From Eunapius fragilis (lineage: Eukaryota > Porifera > Demospongiae > Spongillida > Spongillidae), in assembly GCA_963681505.1 (NCBI GenBank), contig OY811976.1:9527999-9591998 (forward strand): DNA of 64,000 bases, read 5' to 3'. Under the pieces are notes generated by a model. That model saw only the letters and a program-made list of their open reading frames with translations. It did no database searches and was not told the origin of the DNA. Positions 63,339 through 64,000 of the stretch are shown here, one piece after another. Numbering within the stretch: position 1 is the first letter of the stretch; every line of letters starts with the position of its first letter. The position numbers were made by a program, and so were the translations under genes.

Positions 63339-64000
63339 CTACATGTACATAACAGAGAGTATGATTAAATTTTTACCTCTTTCTTTTTTAAAGCAAAGTG
63401 CAAAGCCTTTACACATCCACATAGAGTATTATTTTTACCTCTTTTTTGCAAAGTGCACTATTCAGCGGGTGAGTGGCTTTTATACCTGCAAAGCCTTAAC
63501 ACGTGTGCAGACTGTGCTATAATTCTAGTGGTCCAATTCCATCATATTAATGACAGGGAGGGAAGGAGTGTATGTTTGTCAGTTGTGCTAAAATTCTATT
63601 GGTCAAATTTGATCCAGTAAAAATGCTCCCATCTAAACATGGAGGTGTAGCCTACATGCAGTTAAGTTGTATAGATGGATAGTGTGGGAACTAAGGAAGT
63701 GAACTACATGGCAGCATGTAGATCGATTGATAAGGATATGCTCTCAGGTGAGGTAATATCTGTGGACAGGGTCTGCAGCTTTATGAGTGTGTTTTTTTTT
63801 CACTACATAAATGTGAGTGTGCTGCTAGAAGTACCTGATGGTGGCTTAAACAAGTTGATGCGCAATCTTATGCATACCCCAATCTTACTTACTGCTGCAC
63901 GGGCAGATCTAGTAACAACCTTTACCTTTTGAGCTAGCAATGGATGAGACTTACAAAAAGCATCATTTACTTCACTTAGAAGCTCACTATCCCTAAGAAT
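63339..64000. other. No gene supported at the right edge
   Basis: Contains a short near-direct repeat ('gcaaagtgcaaagcctttacac' / 'gcaaagtgcactattc...tgcaaagccttaacac') at 63391-63502 and an 85-codon frame (63675-63932) without motif or splice support. Confidence 0.35.

Noticed and set aside
63675..63932. 85-codon plus ORF near the right edge
   Set aside because: No motif, no splice-site support and ordinary composition for non-coding DNA here; too weak to call.

Overview
This is eukaryotic, almost certainly invertebrate metazoan DNA. It has spliced genes with short introns and GT-AG junctions, a recognisable PRELI-family gene, many CD225/dispanin (IFITM-like) membrane-protein genes, and dense microsatellites and small inverted-repeat elements. 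A sponge or similar aquatic invertebrate is plausible, but the species cannot be fixed from the sequence. There are no operons, ribosome-binding sites, CRISPR arrays, recognisable rRNA or convincing tRNA genes.

Left end (1-4.1 kb): the 3' part of a large intron-free coding region for a repetitive, probably extracellular Ig-like/SwmB-like repeat protein, then an intact six-exon PRELI/MSF1 gene (2721-4113) reconstructed exon by exon in phase.

The rest of the window (4.6-55 kb) is dominated by a degenerating cluster of dispanin genes of two subfamilies. Minus-strand members have four exons: a long Gln/Gly/Met/Pro-rich N-terminal exon, a TM1 exon of 144 nt, a TM2 exon of 135-150 nt, and a tiny 18-27 nt final exon with a Tyr-rich tail. 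Plus-strand members have three or four exons: a short Pro/Tyr N-terminus, a TM1 exon of 162-165 nt, a TM2 exon, and sometimes a micro-exon. Both have an intron at the same place between the two hydrophobic segments. Members of the two subfamilies sit head to head. The clearest pair is B(-) 14623-16640 with P1(+) 16824-17550, whose start codons are 183 bp apart. Intact-looking genes are B, P1, P2 (21490-23221) and P3 (26441-26997). C (28947-30762) is intact except for one frameshift. The others (A, D, E, F, G, H, P4, P5, P6, P7 and a remnant near 13.4 kb) are truncated, interrupted or frameshifted.

The cluster has been remodelled repeatedly. A 37-bp unit in intron 2 of the minus-strand genes, single-copy in gene C, has expanded into arrays of about 60, 12 and 57 copies. 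A segment carrying the PRELI 3' end plus the 3' end of gene A was copied to 35.6-37.3 kb. A 10.2-kb segment bounded by 21-bp terminal inverted repeats (39595-49803) sits inside intron 2 of gene E. Several foldback/MITE-like elements, some with clear 5-bp target duplications, are scattered throughout.

Right end (55-64 kb): almost entirely repeats, including nested inverted repeats at about 56.2-60.9 kb, long AC/GT tracts and poly-G/C runs, with one weak candidate N-terminal exon near 63.3 kb. An assembly gap (200 N) at 11783-11982 is flanked by a near-identical duplication that is probably an artefact.
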